Below are positions 35,552 through 42,911 of a stretch of 64,000 nucleotides of DNA, in pieces. The position numbers and the translations under genes were made by a program. Under the pieces are notes generated by a model. That model was not told where the DNA came from. It saw only the letters and a list, made by a program, of their open reading frames with translations, and searched no databases. Source of the DNA: JBFLYO01 sp040756745 (GTDB taxonomy: Bacteria > Bacteroidota > Ignavibacteria > UBA10030 > UBA6906); contig JBFLYO010000019.1 in NCBI GenBank assembly GCA_040756745.1, positions 3,647-67,646 of the forward strand. Direction: 5' to 3'. Every line of letters starts with the position of its first letter. Positions within the stretch are counted from its first letter, which is position 1.

Positions 35552-35600
35552 CTGTTTAGCACTTATTTAAGGTCGCTGCAAGTTGGCGTAAATTACGACC
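35552..35600 (-). promoter_or_regulatory. SAM-II-like riboswitch aptamer 1
   Basis: Minus strand, 35600 to 35552, at the extreme 5' end of the predicted transcript. P1 GGTCGT (35600-35595) with GCGACC (35576-35571). Conserved AATTTA, TTGCAGCGACC, and AATAAGTGCTAAA. The loop-tail pairing (CGCC with AGCTG) is weaker than in the other two. Its last bases abut P1 of aptamer 2. Confidence 0.8.
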
Positions 35601-35607
35601 GTATTTC

Positions 35608-35636
35608 AATATAATGCGCGAGACGCCTCATGTCAA
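35608..35636 (-). promoter_or_regulatory. Promoter of metY-hom-metX
   Basis: Minus strand: TTGACA (35636-35631), 17-base spacer, TATATT (35613-35608). Predicted transcription start about 35601, i.e. at the first base of aptamer 1. Confidence 0.85.
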
Positions 35637-35655
35637 GTGAATTATCAGTTTTTTT

Positions 35656-37920
35656 TCAAGGTTTCAGGATGTCAACTTCCCGCGCAGCCGTCACCGTCTG
35701 CACGCGCTTCCTGTCCTTCACCGCAATTGTCAGGAGATGTCGACCTGCCCTTACCTTGCTGACGTCAAGTGGAGCAAATTCCTGCGCTGTCTCCTCACTC
35801 CCTTCGCGTGACCTTTCCGCGACCACGACCGCCGCTTCATCGGGGTTCTCCGGATCGATTACCGGCGGCTTCTCCCCGGACTTCAGCGGCGTGAGATAAT
35901 AGCGCGCAGTGTACGCTGTCTTCCCGTCGGCATCCTTCACGAGTCCGTACACATGCAGGTAGGTATAGAGAGGGTGATCGCTCCTGTAGGCAGAGAACGG
36001 ACTCGGCACAACCTTCACCCCGTCGATGTCCATGGTGCTCTTGATCGCCGAGGGGATCAGGTACTGGATGTCGCTCAGCGATAGTTCGGGGGACGGCACC
36101 GGGATCGTTTTATCGATCCTCCAACTGCCGAATGAGTTACCTTCGAGGGAGCGGACGTGCATCGCAATCGTGTAGGTGCCAGGTGGAATGAGATAGCGAT
36201 AGAGATTCGTGAAGGCATCCTTTTCATTCAGTGTGGCCGGGACTACCATGGTGTCCACCTTCTGCAGGGCGATCGGACCGCTGCGGTGGCGGATCGAAAT
36301 CCCGGTTTCGCAGGGGATAGAGTCTCCCGTTGTCTTTCTTCCTGCAGCAAGCATGCTCAGGGGGACCGCATAACTAATGTCCAGCAGCGCCTTGGCCCCG
36401 CTCCCGCGGAAGGCATCGACGGAATACGAAAGCCGGAATGTTGTTACCTCCTTCGGCCAGACATGCTCGTCAGAGCTCAGTCCATCGCTTACCGTCTCCC
36501 TGGACTCTTCCCGGAATTCATCCCTCGTCCGTGCCGCAATTGACGCATCGTTGCGCAGGAGATCGGCGAACCTGATGTCCCACGTGCTCAACGCTTCAAG
36601 CTGCGCGGCGTCGTTGGGGTACGGAATTAGTCGCCAGTTGTTTCCTGAGGCATTCCGTTTCTGAAAGTGGAAGATCCGTCGTGCCGTCCCCGCAGTTGCG
36701 TCGTACAACCACGATTCAAGGTCGCTGGCGGAACGAAGGGACCGTTGGATGGACGACGGCTGTCCGTGGCGTATATAGATGAGTCCTTCGTCGTTGAATT
36801 CCTCATTCAGGGCATATGATGCGGGGAATGTGAGTTCTCTATATCTGTCCGGATTGTTGAACCCCGTCCGGAAGCCGGTGTATTCGAAATTCTCCTCGGC
36901 GTACACCAACCTGCGGTAGTGTTCGCCGATGCGGATGTTGGAGCGGGATGCCGCGGCAGGATTCCGGGAGCTCCAGAAGGCGCGGAAGAACCCGGCTTTC
37001 TTCGCAGGGGAATCCAGGCTGCGGTACAGTGCGAGTTCGCGGTCAGTCACCAGATACTTGACGTCCTCGAAGACGATATCGGCGCCGAGTTGCGTGAAGA
37101 TCTGATTGATCGCATCCCGCGCATGAGCCTCCGCCCCGGCGAGGTCGCCGCGCTGCGCGTCAATCCGCGCAAGCGTCAAATGCAGGAGCTGGGTGATGGG
37201 AAGGGCTCCTGAGGTGAGGAGGCGTTGAAGCACCGAGTCTGCTTCGTCGAGGTGCTTCTCGCGCCGCAGGGCCTCGGCAAGGAAGCACTCCGCGATAGGC
37301 GTCTGCTCGCGTTGGAGCCAGGGGATGGCGCTGGCACGGTCGTCGGCGACGAACGCACGGTAGATTTTGAACAATCCAATCCTCGGGGCCGCGAGATCGG
37401 GACGGACGCGCAGCTGGGTGTGTCCCGCTGCGATTGCTTCAGGAAAATCTCCCCTGTACGCAAGCAGTCTTGCGTACTGGTAGAATACGTCATCGTACGC
37501 TGAATCGCGCCGGATGACCCGCTGAAAGTAGTCGCGCGCGTTGTTCCAGTCCTTATTGCGGAGAAGCCAGGCCTTCGTCTTGCCCACTTCCCGGAACGTA
37601 ATGCCCGCATAGTACTGCGCTGCGACGTCTGCGGTGTCGCGTTCCAGGATGTTCAGGAAACAGTCCTCGGCTTCGCCGTATTCGTTCAGTTGGAGAAGTG
37701 CTTTCCCCCGCCCCAGCAGAGCTTCCCGGTTGTTCTCGTCCAGCGCCAGCGCCTCTTCGTACACCCGGCAGGCCTCAATGGGCTTTCCGCGGGCGAGTTC
37801 CGTGTTGGCGACTGCGGTCAGGGAGTCGACCCGCACGACCTGTGCGGGTGCGCCCGCAGCACCAGCGATGACGATAGCGCCCAACGCGCCAATGCGCCAG
37901 GCGGAAGCGACTGTGTTCAT
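35656..37920 (-). CDS. TPR and GWxTD-domain secreted protein
   Basis: 754 residues. Signal peptide (WRIGALGAIVIAGAAGAPAQ), then TPR-like repeats (about 20-280: ACRVYEEALALDENNREALL, AEDCFLNILERDTADVAAQY), then the GWxTD-type domain (about 290-440: FFRAFWSSRNP, GEHYRRLVYAEENF, DEGLIYIRHGQPSS) and a beta-rich C-terminus. The literal GWxTD is replaced by FRTGFNN... in this copy. Probably periplasmic; GWxTD proteins are found mostly in FCB-group and acidobacterial genomes and have no settled function. The start at 37920 gives the signal peptide. Its stop lies 20 bases upstream of the met promoter. Confidence 0.8.
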   Translation of the reverse strand: MNTVASAWRIGALGAIVIAGAAGAPAQVVRVDSLTAVANTELARGKPIEACRVYEEALALDENNREALLGRGKALLQLNEYGEAEDCFLNILERDTADVAAQYYAGITFREVGKTKAWLLRNKDWNNARDYFQRVIRRDSAYDDVFYQYARLLAYRGDFPEAIAAGHTQLRVRPDLAAPRIGLFKIYRAFVADDRASAIPWLQREQTPIAECFLAEALRREKHLDEADSVLQRLLTSGALPITQLLHLTLARIDAQRGDLAGAEAHARDAINQIFTQLGADIVFEDVKYLVTDRELALYRSLDSPAKKAGFFRAFWSSRNPAAASRSNIRIGEHYRRLVYAEENFEYTGFRTGFNNPDRYRELTFPASYALNEEFNDEGLIYIRHGQPSSIQRSLRSASDLESWLYDATAGTARRIFHFQKRNASGNNWRLIPYPNDAAQLEALSTWDIRFADLLRNDASIAARTRDEFREESRETVSDGLSSDEHVWPKEVTTFRLSYSVDAFRGSGAKALLDISYAVPLSMLAAGRKTTGDSIPCETGISIRHRSGPIALQKVDTMVVPATLNEKDAFTNLYRYLIPPGTYTIAMHVRSLEGNSFGSWRIDKTIPVPSPELSLSDIQYLIPSAIKSTMDIDGVKVVPSPFSAYRSDHPLYTYLHVYGLVKDADGKTAYTARYYLTPLKSGEKPPVIDPENPDEAAVVVAERSREGSEETAQEFAPLDVSKVRAGRHLLTIAVKDRKRVQTVTAAREVDILKP

Positions 37921-37989
37921 GGCAGGAGTGTGGTGATCTTCCCCCATCATGTTCAACGCACCGAACCGGTGAAAAGATTCAGGGCAATT

Positions 37990-38928
37990 TCACTGTTCGC
38001 CAATGTCGGGCGCGCGGCGTCGATTCCGCGCAACCGATGCGAGGATGGAAACGCCCAGGATTCCGGCCACAACGATGAGCGACACGACGATTGGGATGTG
38101 CAAGAATCCCTCTGCCAGCATCTTTACGCCAATGAAGATCAGAACGAGTGACAGGCCGTAGCTGAGGTACGCGAAACTGTTCATCATGCCTGACAGGAGA
38201 AAATACAGCGCACGGAGCCCAAGAATCGCGAAGACATTGGACGAATACACAATGAACGGGTCGCGCGTTACGCCGAAGACAGCAGGGATCGAATCCACTG
38301 CAAATACCACATCGGTCGTCTCCACGGTGATGAGGACGAGGAGGAGCGGTGTGATGAAGAGCCTGCCCCCGCGGCGGACGATAAATTTTGGCGTTTCATA
38401 CCCCGGCAAAACCGGGAAGAACCGCCTCGCCAGACGGATGAACACGTTCTTGTCGGGGTGCACCTCCACCTCCTTCTGAAACATCATCTTCCAGCCGCTG
38501 ACAATCAGGATAACGCCGAAGACGTAGAGGATCCAATCAAAGCGCGCGATCAGCGTGGCGCCCAGAGCGATGAAGATCGACCGCATGATGAGCGCTCCCA
38601 GGACGCCCCAGAAGAGGACCTTGTGCTGGAACTGTGACGGAACGCCGAAGTACGAGAAGATGACCAGGAAGACGAAAATGTTATCGACCGACAGGGCCTT
38701 CTCGATCAGATACCCGGCCAGAAATTCAAGTGCCGTGACATGTCCCGCGTACCAGAACAGTCCCGCGTTGAACAGGAGGGAGAGCGTCACCCAGACCACG
38801 CTCCAGATGGCGGCCTCGCGGGTGCTCACGCTGTGGGCCTTGCGGTGGAAGACCCCGAGGTCGAGGGCGAGGAGTGCGATGATGAAGAGATTGAACAGGA
38901 CAAACAAGAGCGTTTCATTCTGCGGCAT
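37990..38928 (-). CDS. TerC/Alx-family membrane protein
   Basis: 312 residues, about nine membrane helices, LysE/TerC superfamily. Seen: EKALSVDNIFVFLVIF and the second half TTDVVFAVDSIPAVFGVTRD, the paired acidic motifs of TerC. Family members export manganese or are linked to tellurite/pH stress; Mn export is the best guess, not shown here. Separated from the downstream GWxTD gene by about 70 bases. Confidence 0.92.
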   Translation of the reverse strand: MPQNETLLFVLFNLFIIALLALDLGVFHRKAHSVSTREAAIWSVVWVTLSLLFNAGLFWYAGHVTALEFLAGYLIEKALSVDNIFVFLVIFSYFGVPSQFQHKVLFWGVLGALIMRSIFIALGATLIARFDWILYVFGVILIVSGWKMMFQKEVEVHPDKNVFIRLARRFFPVLPGYETPKFIVRRGGRLFITPLLLVLITVETTDVVFAVDSIPAVFGVTRDPFIVYSSNVFAILGLRALYFLLSGMMNSFAYLSYGLSLVLIFIGVKMLAEGFLHIPIVVSLIVVAGILGVSILASVARNRRRAPDIGEQ

Positions 38929-38934
38929 GGCGCG

Positions 38935-39600
38935 TCACCTTCCGTTCGCGAGAAGCAACCCGTTCAGGAACGTTGCCGCATCGTCAAGGGTCTGCTGGCT
39001 GATCTCATGACCCATGGGATATTCCCTGTACGTTATCTGTGCCGGACTCGCCGTGAGAAGGTCTCGTGCCGCGCGGGCGGCTTCAACAGGGATCACTGGA
39101 TCGAGAGTCCCGTGCGCGATGAAGTAGCTGAGATTCCCTACGTCCTTCCACCGGTACTCCATGCCTGCCACCATGGGCAAGTAACCGCTGTGTGCCAACA
39201 CGCCGCGGAATAATCCGGGCCTGGTGAGTGAGAGCGCATAGCCCATGACGGTGCCCATGCTGAAGCCGAAAAGAAACAGCTTGGCCGGATCAATGGGATA
39301 GTGCGACAGGGCGTCGTCAACGAAATGAGAGAGTCTATCATAACTCGTTCTGAACATCATTGGATCGGGGGCACCGCCCTGGCCGGCATCGTACCAGGTG
39401 TATCCTCCTCCCATCGACCATGAAAACGGAGCGCGAACGCTCAAAATGAGGAGTCGATGGTCAAAGTGCTCGGCGAGGCCCAACAGGTCCTCCTCGTCCG
39501 CCCCGCGGCCATGCATCATGATGACGGCCGGATACGTGGTGGTTCCGCCGATTTCCGGAGCGACCACAAGGTGATGGAGCGTCGTTGCGATGGGGATCAT
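38935..39600 (-). CDS. Phospholipase/carboxylesterase-type alpha/beta hydrolase
   Basis: 221 residues. Seen: oxyanion region VIMMHGRGADEEDLLGLA, nucleophile elbow LFGFSMGTVMGYAL (Ser about 122), acid AHGTLDPVIP, and catalytic His in YPMGHEISQQ. This is the arrangement of LYPLA-type esterases. Cytoplasmic, no signal peptide. Ends 6 bases before terC, so probably co-transcribed; substrate unknown. Confidence 0.9.
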   Translation of the reverse strand: MIPIATTLHHLVVAPEIGGTTTYPAVIMMHGRGADEEDLLGLAEHFDHRLLILSVRAPFSWSMGGGYTWYDAGQGGAPDPMMFRTSYDRLSHFVDDALSHYPIDPAKLFLFGFSMGTVMGYALSLTRPGLFRGVLAHSGYLPMVAGMEYRWKDVGNLSYFIAHGTLDPVIPVEAARAARDLLTASPAQITYREYPMGHEISQQTLDDAATFLNGLLLANGR

Positions 39601-39629
39601 GTATCACGGCGTAGGGTGAACGGTCTGAC

Positions 39630-39657
39630 AAGATACAGAATTCAAGGCGGGGAACAA
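39630..39657 (-). promoter_or_regulatory. Possible promoter of the esterase-terC unit
   Basis: Minus strand: TTGTTC (39657-39652), 16-base spacer, TATCTT followed by G (39635-39630). Weaker than the other candidates because of the shorter spacer. Confidence 0.35.
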
Positions 39658-39678
39658 AGAGGATGCGGTGGAGCGGAA

Positions 39679-39980
39679 TCAGGCGGGCAGCTCAGCGTGG
39701 AACAGTGGGGCATACACGTCGTAGTCGCGTCGACTGAACACAACAAACCGGACATCGGCAATTGACTGTTCATTTTGCACAAAATCACTGACGGTGCTGA
39801 CCGCAATGCGCGACGCACGCTCGATGGGAAAACCGTACGCACCCGTAGAAATGGAAGGGAAGGCGATGCTCTTCAGAGGGAAGAATTCGTGGCGTCGACG
39901 ATCGCATCGACATCCTGTTCCGTGATGTCGCCGGTGAGGAGCGTCAGCGTGCAATGACCAATCTGTCGCGTGAGCGACAA
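39679..39980 (-). pseudogene. Macro-domain gene with internal deletion
   Basis: Two ends of one ADP-ribose-binding macro domain lie side by side with the middle missing. From a TTG at 39980 one frame reads TLLTGDITEQDVDAIVDATN then SSL and stops at 39873; immediately after, in another frame, come KSIAFPSISTGAYGFPIERA and VRFVVFSRRDYDVY to the stop at 39679. An intact domain has about 75 residues between NSSL and SIAFP, including the glycine-rich GGGGVDG loop. The loss plus frame change makes it non-functional. An assembly error is the alternative. Lies 24 bases downstream of rtcB. Confidence 0.75.
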
Positions 39981-40004
39981 CGGTGCGCCTTTCGTGAAAT
40001 GGTA

Positions 40005-41159
40005 TCAATCCTCCGGACGCTCGCCGGAAGGGGCCATCTTGACCAGTTTTGGCATGAACCGTGCGACAGGCGTTGCGAGATCGTGCTGCGCGCTCATGAC
40101 GTCGTTGATGTCCTTGTACGCCCAGGGAACCTCGTCGAGTCCCGCGGAGAGGAGAACCACCCCCTGTGACCGGAGATATTCCTTCGTCTCCTTCCATGTG
40201 AACGACTTTGCCGCCGCTTTGCGCGACATGCGCCTGCCGGCGCCATGGGAAGTGGAATTGAGCGAGAGAGGATTGCCCCGGCCTTTGACAATGAATCCGG
40301 GAGCGGCCATAGACCCCGGGATGATCCCCAGCACTCCCTCTCCTGCGGGCGTGGCCCCCTTGCGATGGACGATCACCTCCCGGCCGCGATGAATCTCGCG
40401 CCAGGCGAAATTGTGGTGGTTTTCGATCTGGGCAAGAACGGGATGGCCGAGCGAGCGGATAATCGATTCGTGAATGATGTGGTGGTTGGCCGAGGCGTAC
40501 TTCCCCATCAACTCCATGGCGGCCCAGTATTCCGCCCCGTCGCGGCTCAGGTCAAGCCACGCGAGATTGCGGGAAGCGCCTTCGAGCTCGGGGTGAAGCG
40601 ACTTCGCCGCACGCGTGTAGTGTGCGGCAACCTGCGCCCCGGCGTTGCGGCTGCCGCTGTGGGAGAGGAGCGCAAGATACGTGCCGGGGTTCACTCCAGC
40701 CGCTGCCTCCTGGATCGTCAGCTCCACAAACTCGACAAAATGGTTGCCCGACCCCGATGTCCCAAGCTGGCGATGGGCGCGGTCTTTCAGTTGTGCGGTG
40801 AGCGGAGTGACGTCCCAGTCCTCGTCCATCACTTCATGCCACTTCCGCGGCTTCCATTCGGTGCCGACCCCGAAGCGGGTGTTGCTCTGGATCGCACCGG
40901 CATACAGATCGCGCTGAGACTGAAGCACGGCAGGCGGGACGTCGAAGATCGTCATCATCATCCTGCAGGCGATGTCGACGCCTACACCGTAGGGGATGAC
41001 CGCACCGTCGGTGGCGAGCACGCCGCCGATCGGGAGGCCGTAGCCGACGTGCGCGTCGGGCATGAGCGCTCCGGCGACGGAGACCGGGAGAGCAACGGCC
41101 GCGTCCATCTGTGCGCGTGCCGCGTCGTCAATGTCAGTGCCCCAAACGGGATACCGCAT
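40005..41159 (-). CDS. rtcB: RtcB-family RNA ligase
   Basis: Mn/GTP-dependent 3'-phosphate RNA ligase for RNA repair. 384 residues, a short RtcB. Seen: PDAHVGYGLPIGGVLAT (metal-binding Asp, His), GVGVDIACRM (the usual Cys ligand present), LLSHSGSRNAG, ENHHNFAWREIHRGREVIVH, RKGATPAGEGVLGIIPGSM, and HGAGRRMSRKAA with the His region that accepts GMP. The ATG overlaps the pckA stop by one base (TAATG). Downstream is the remnant of a macro domain, possibly a former partner in RNA-end or ADP-ribose processing. Confidence 0.93.
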   Translation of the reverse strand: MRYPVWGTDIDDAARAQMDAAVALPVSVAGALMPDAHVGYGLPIGGVLATDGAVIPYGVGVDIACRMMMTIFDVPPAVLQSQRDLYAGAIQSNTRFGVGTEWKPRKWHEVMDEDWDVTPLTAQLKDRAHRQLGTSGSGNHFVEFVELTIQEAAAGVNPGTYLALLSHSGSRNAGAQVAAHYTRAAKSLHPELEGASRNLAWLDLSRDGAEYWAAMELMGKYASANHHIIHESIIRSLGHPVLAQIENHHNFAWREIHRGREVIVHRKGATPAGEGVLGIIPGSMAAPGFIVKGRGNPLSLNSTSHGAGRRMSRKAAAKSFTWKETKEYLRSQGVVLLSAGLDEVPWAYKDINDVMSAQHDLATPVARFMPKLVKMAPSGERPED

Positions 41160-42757
41160 TACCTTGGTCCTGCATTCCTCACGGCTGCTGACGCTTCGTT
41201 GCGGAACTGCTCGAAGTTCTTCCGGAATTTTTCCGCGAGTTCCTTTGCGCGGGCATCGTACAGGGCCTTGTCCTTCCAGGTGTTCCTCGGGTCCAGGAGC
41301 TCATCCGGGACGTTGGGACAGTTGATCGGCACGTGGAGACCGAACACGGGATCCTGCCGGGTCGGCATCGACGCGAGAGATCCGTTAAGCGCCGCGCGTA
41401 TCATCGCCCGGGTATGGCCGATCTTCATCCTGGAGCCGACCCCGTATGGCCCACCGCTCCATCCGGTGTTCACCAGCCAGCTCACGGCTCCATGCCGTGC
41501 AAGCCTCTCGCCGAGCATTGTTGCATACACCGTTGCGGGGAGCGGCATGAACGGGGCGCCGAAGCAGGTGCTGAATGTGGTTTGTGGCTCATTACCCACA
41601 CCTTTTTCGGTGCCCGCGACCTTTGCCGTATATCCCGACAGGAAGTGATACATCGCCTGATCAGGCGTCAGCCGGGCGATCGGCGGCATCACACCGAAGG
41701 CATCGCAGGTGAGCATGATAACGTTCTTCGGATGTCCTCCCATGCCCGATGGTGCATGATTCTCGATGTGGGTGAGAGGATATGCTGCCCGTGTATTCTC
41801 CGTCAGTGTGCCGTCGTCCAGGTCGATGTGGCGCGATGCGCTGTCAATGATTACGTTTTCAAGCACCGTGCCGAACATCCGCGTCGTCCTGTAGATGTCC
41901 GGTTCTGCCTCGGCGGAGAGGCGGATGACCTTGGCGTAACACCCCCCTTCGAAATTGAAGATCCCCTCGTTGCTCCAGCCATGTTCATCGTCACCGATGA
42001 GCGACCGCTCGGGATCGGCGGAGAGCGTGGTCTTCCCCGTTCCCGAAAGTCCGAAAAAGAGGGCCGTATCTCCCCCCTTCCCCGCATTGGCCGAACAGTG
42101 CATGGGAAACACGCCCCGCTCGGGGAGAAGATAGTTCAGCACCGTAAACACCGACTTCTTGATCTCCCCTGCGTAGGTCGTCCCTCCGATGATCGCCAGT
42201 CGCTTCGCGAAGTGTATGGCGATGAACACTTCCGAGTTGGTCCCGTCACTCTCGGGCGATGCGTGGAACCGGGGGGAATCGATGATCGTGAACGTGTCGG
42301 GAGAGGTATGAACTACCGGTTCCGCGGGCTGGAGGAACAGGTTTCGCGCAAAGAGATTCTGCCACGCATGATCCGTGATCACGCGTACCGGGATCCGGTA
42401 TCGCGGGTCGGCCCCGCCGTACAGGTTCTGCACAAAGACATCCCGTCCCTGCAGGAAGGCGCAGAGTTTCGCATGCAGGGTCTCGAACCGGGCTTCGTCC
42501 ATCGGGCGGTTGATCTTCCCCCACGCGATGCGCGACGCGGAAGAGTTCTCCCTCACAATGAACTTGTCGTTGGGAGAGCGCCCGGTGTGGTGCCCGGTGT
42601 GGACTACGAGGGGACCGAGGTGCGAGATCCACCCCTCCCTCCGGCGGACGGATTCTTCATAGAGCGCAGGAGTGCTCAGGTCCATGTGCACTGCGCCAAG
42701 GTTCCTCAGGCCGAGGGAAATCAGGGGATCAGTACCGGTAATCGGCTGCATGCTCAT
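41159..42757 (-). CDS. pckA: Phosphoenolpyruvate carboxykinase (ATP)
   Basis: Oxaloacetate + ATP to PEP + CO2 + ADP, gluconeogenesis. 532 residues. Seen: GRSPNDKFIVRE, FPMHCSANAG, P-loop GLSGTGKTTLSADPERSLI, DDEHGWSNEGIFNFEGGCYA (kinase-2 metal site) and NTGWSGGPYGVGSRM. Full length. With maeB and mdh in the window it completes the malate/oxaloacetate/PEP/pyruvate exchange. The region upstream (42771-42911) is a repeat, and no clear promoter was found. Confidence 0.97.
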   Translation of the reverse strand: MSMQPITGTDPLISLGLRNLGAVHMDLSTPALYEESVRRREGWISHLGPLVVHTGHHTGRSPNDKFIVRENSSASRIAWGKINRPMDEARFETLHAKLCAFLQGRDVFVQNLYGGADPRYRIPVRVITDHAWQNLFARNLFLQPAEPVVHTSPDTFTIIDSPRFHASPESDGTNSEVFIAIHFAKRLAIIGGTTYAGEIKKSVFTVLNYLLPERGVFPMHCSANAGKGGDTALFFGLSGTGKTTLSADPERSLIGDDEHGWSNEGIFNFEGGCYAKVIRLSAEAEPDIYRTTRMFGTVLENVIIDSASRHIDLDDGTLTENTRAAYPLTHIENHAPSGMGGHPKNVIMLTCDAFGVMPPIARLTPDQAMYHFLSGYTAKVAGTEKGVGNEPQTTFSTCFGAPFMPLPATVYATMLGERLARHGAVSWLVNTGWSGGPYGVGSRMKIGHTRAMIRAALNGSLASMPTRQDPVFGLHVPINCPNVPDELLDPRNTWKDKALYDARAKELAEKFRKNFEQFRNEASAAVRNAGPR

Positions 42758-42770
42758 CGAAAAGATACAT

Positions 42771-42911
42771 TGAGATCGAGATTGAGGTTAAGGTTGAGGT
42801 TAAGGTCAAGGACGAGAATCCCTGGTCTTTCCCTTGACCTGCTTCACCCCTTAACCTGCTTCACCCCTTAACCTGCTTCACCCCTTAATCTCAATCTTCA
42901 TCTCGATCTCA
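42771..42911. repeat. Tandem 17-mers within a large inverted repeat
   Basis: CCTGCTTCACCCCTTAA occurs three times in tandem (42838-42854, 42855-42871, 42872-42888). The flanks are complementary: TGAGATCGAGATTGAGG from 42771 against a run ending ATCTCGATCTCA at 42911, with a 6-base insertion. The right arm includes the stop codon of the S9 peptidase. It fills the gap between that gene and pckA. Confidence 0.85.

Noticed and set aside
39679..40197. Single 172-codon minus-strand gene
   Set aside because: Its first two thirds are antisense-like/low-quality and overlap rtcB; only the end is macro domain. Better explained as a deleted pseudogene from 39980.
42838..42888. CRISPR-like array (three 17-mers)
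   Set aside because: Units are contiguous without spacers and no cas genes are present; a simple tandem repeat.
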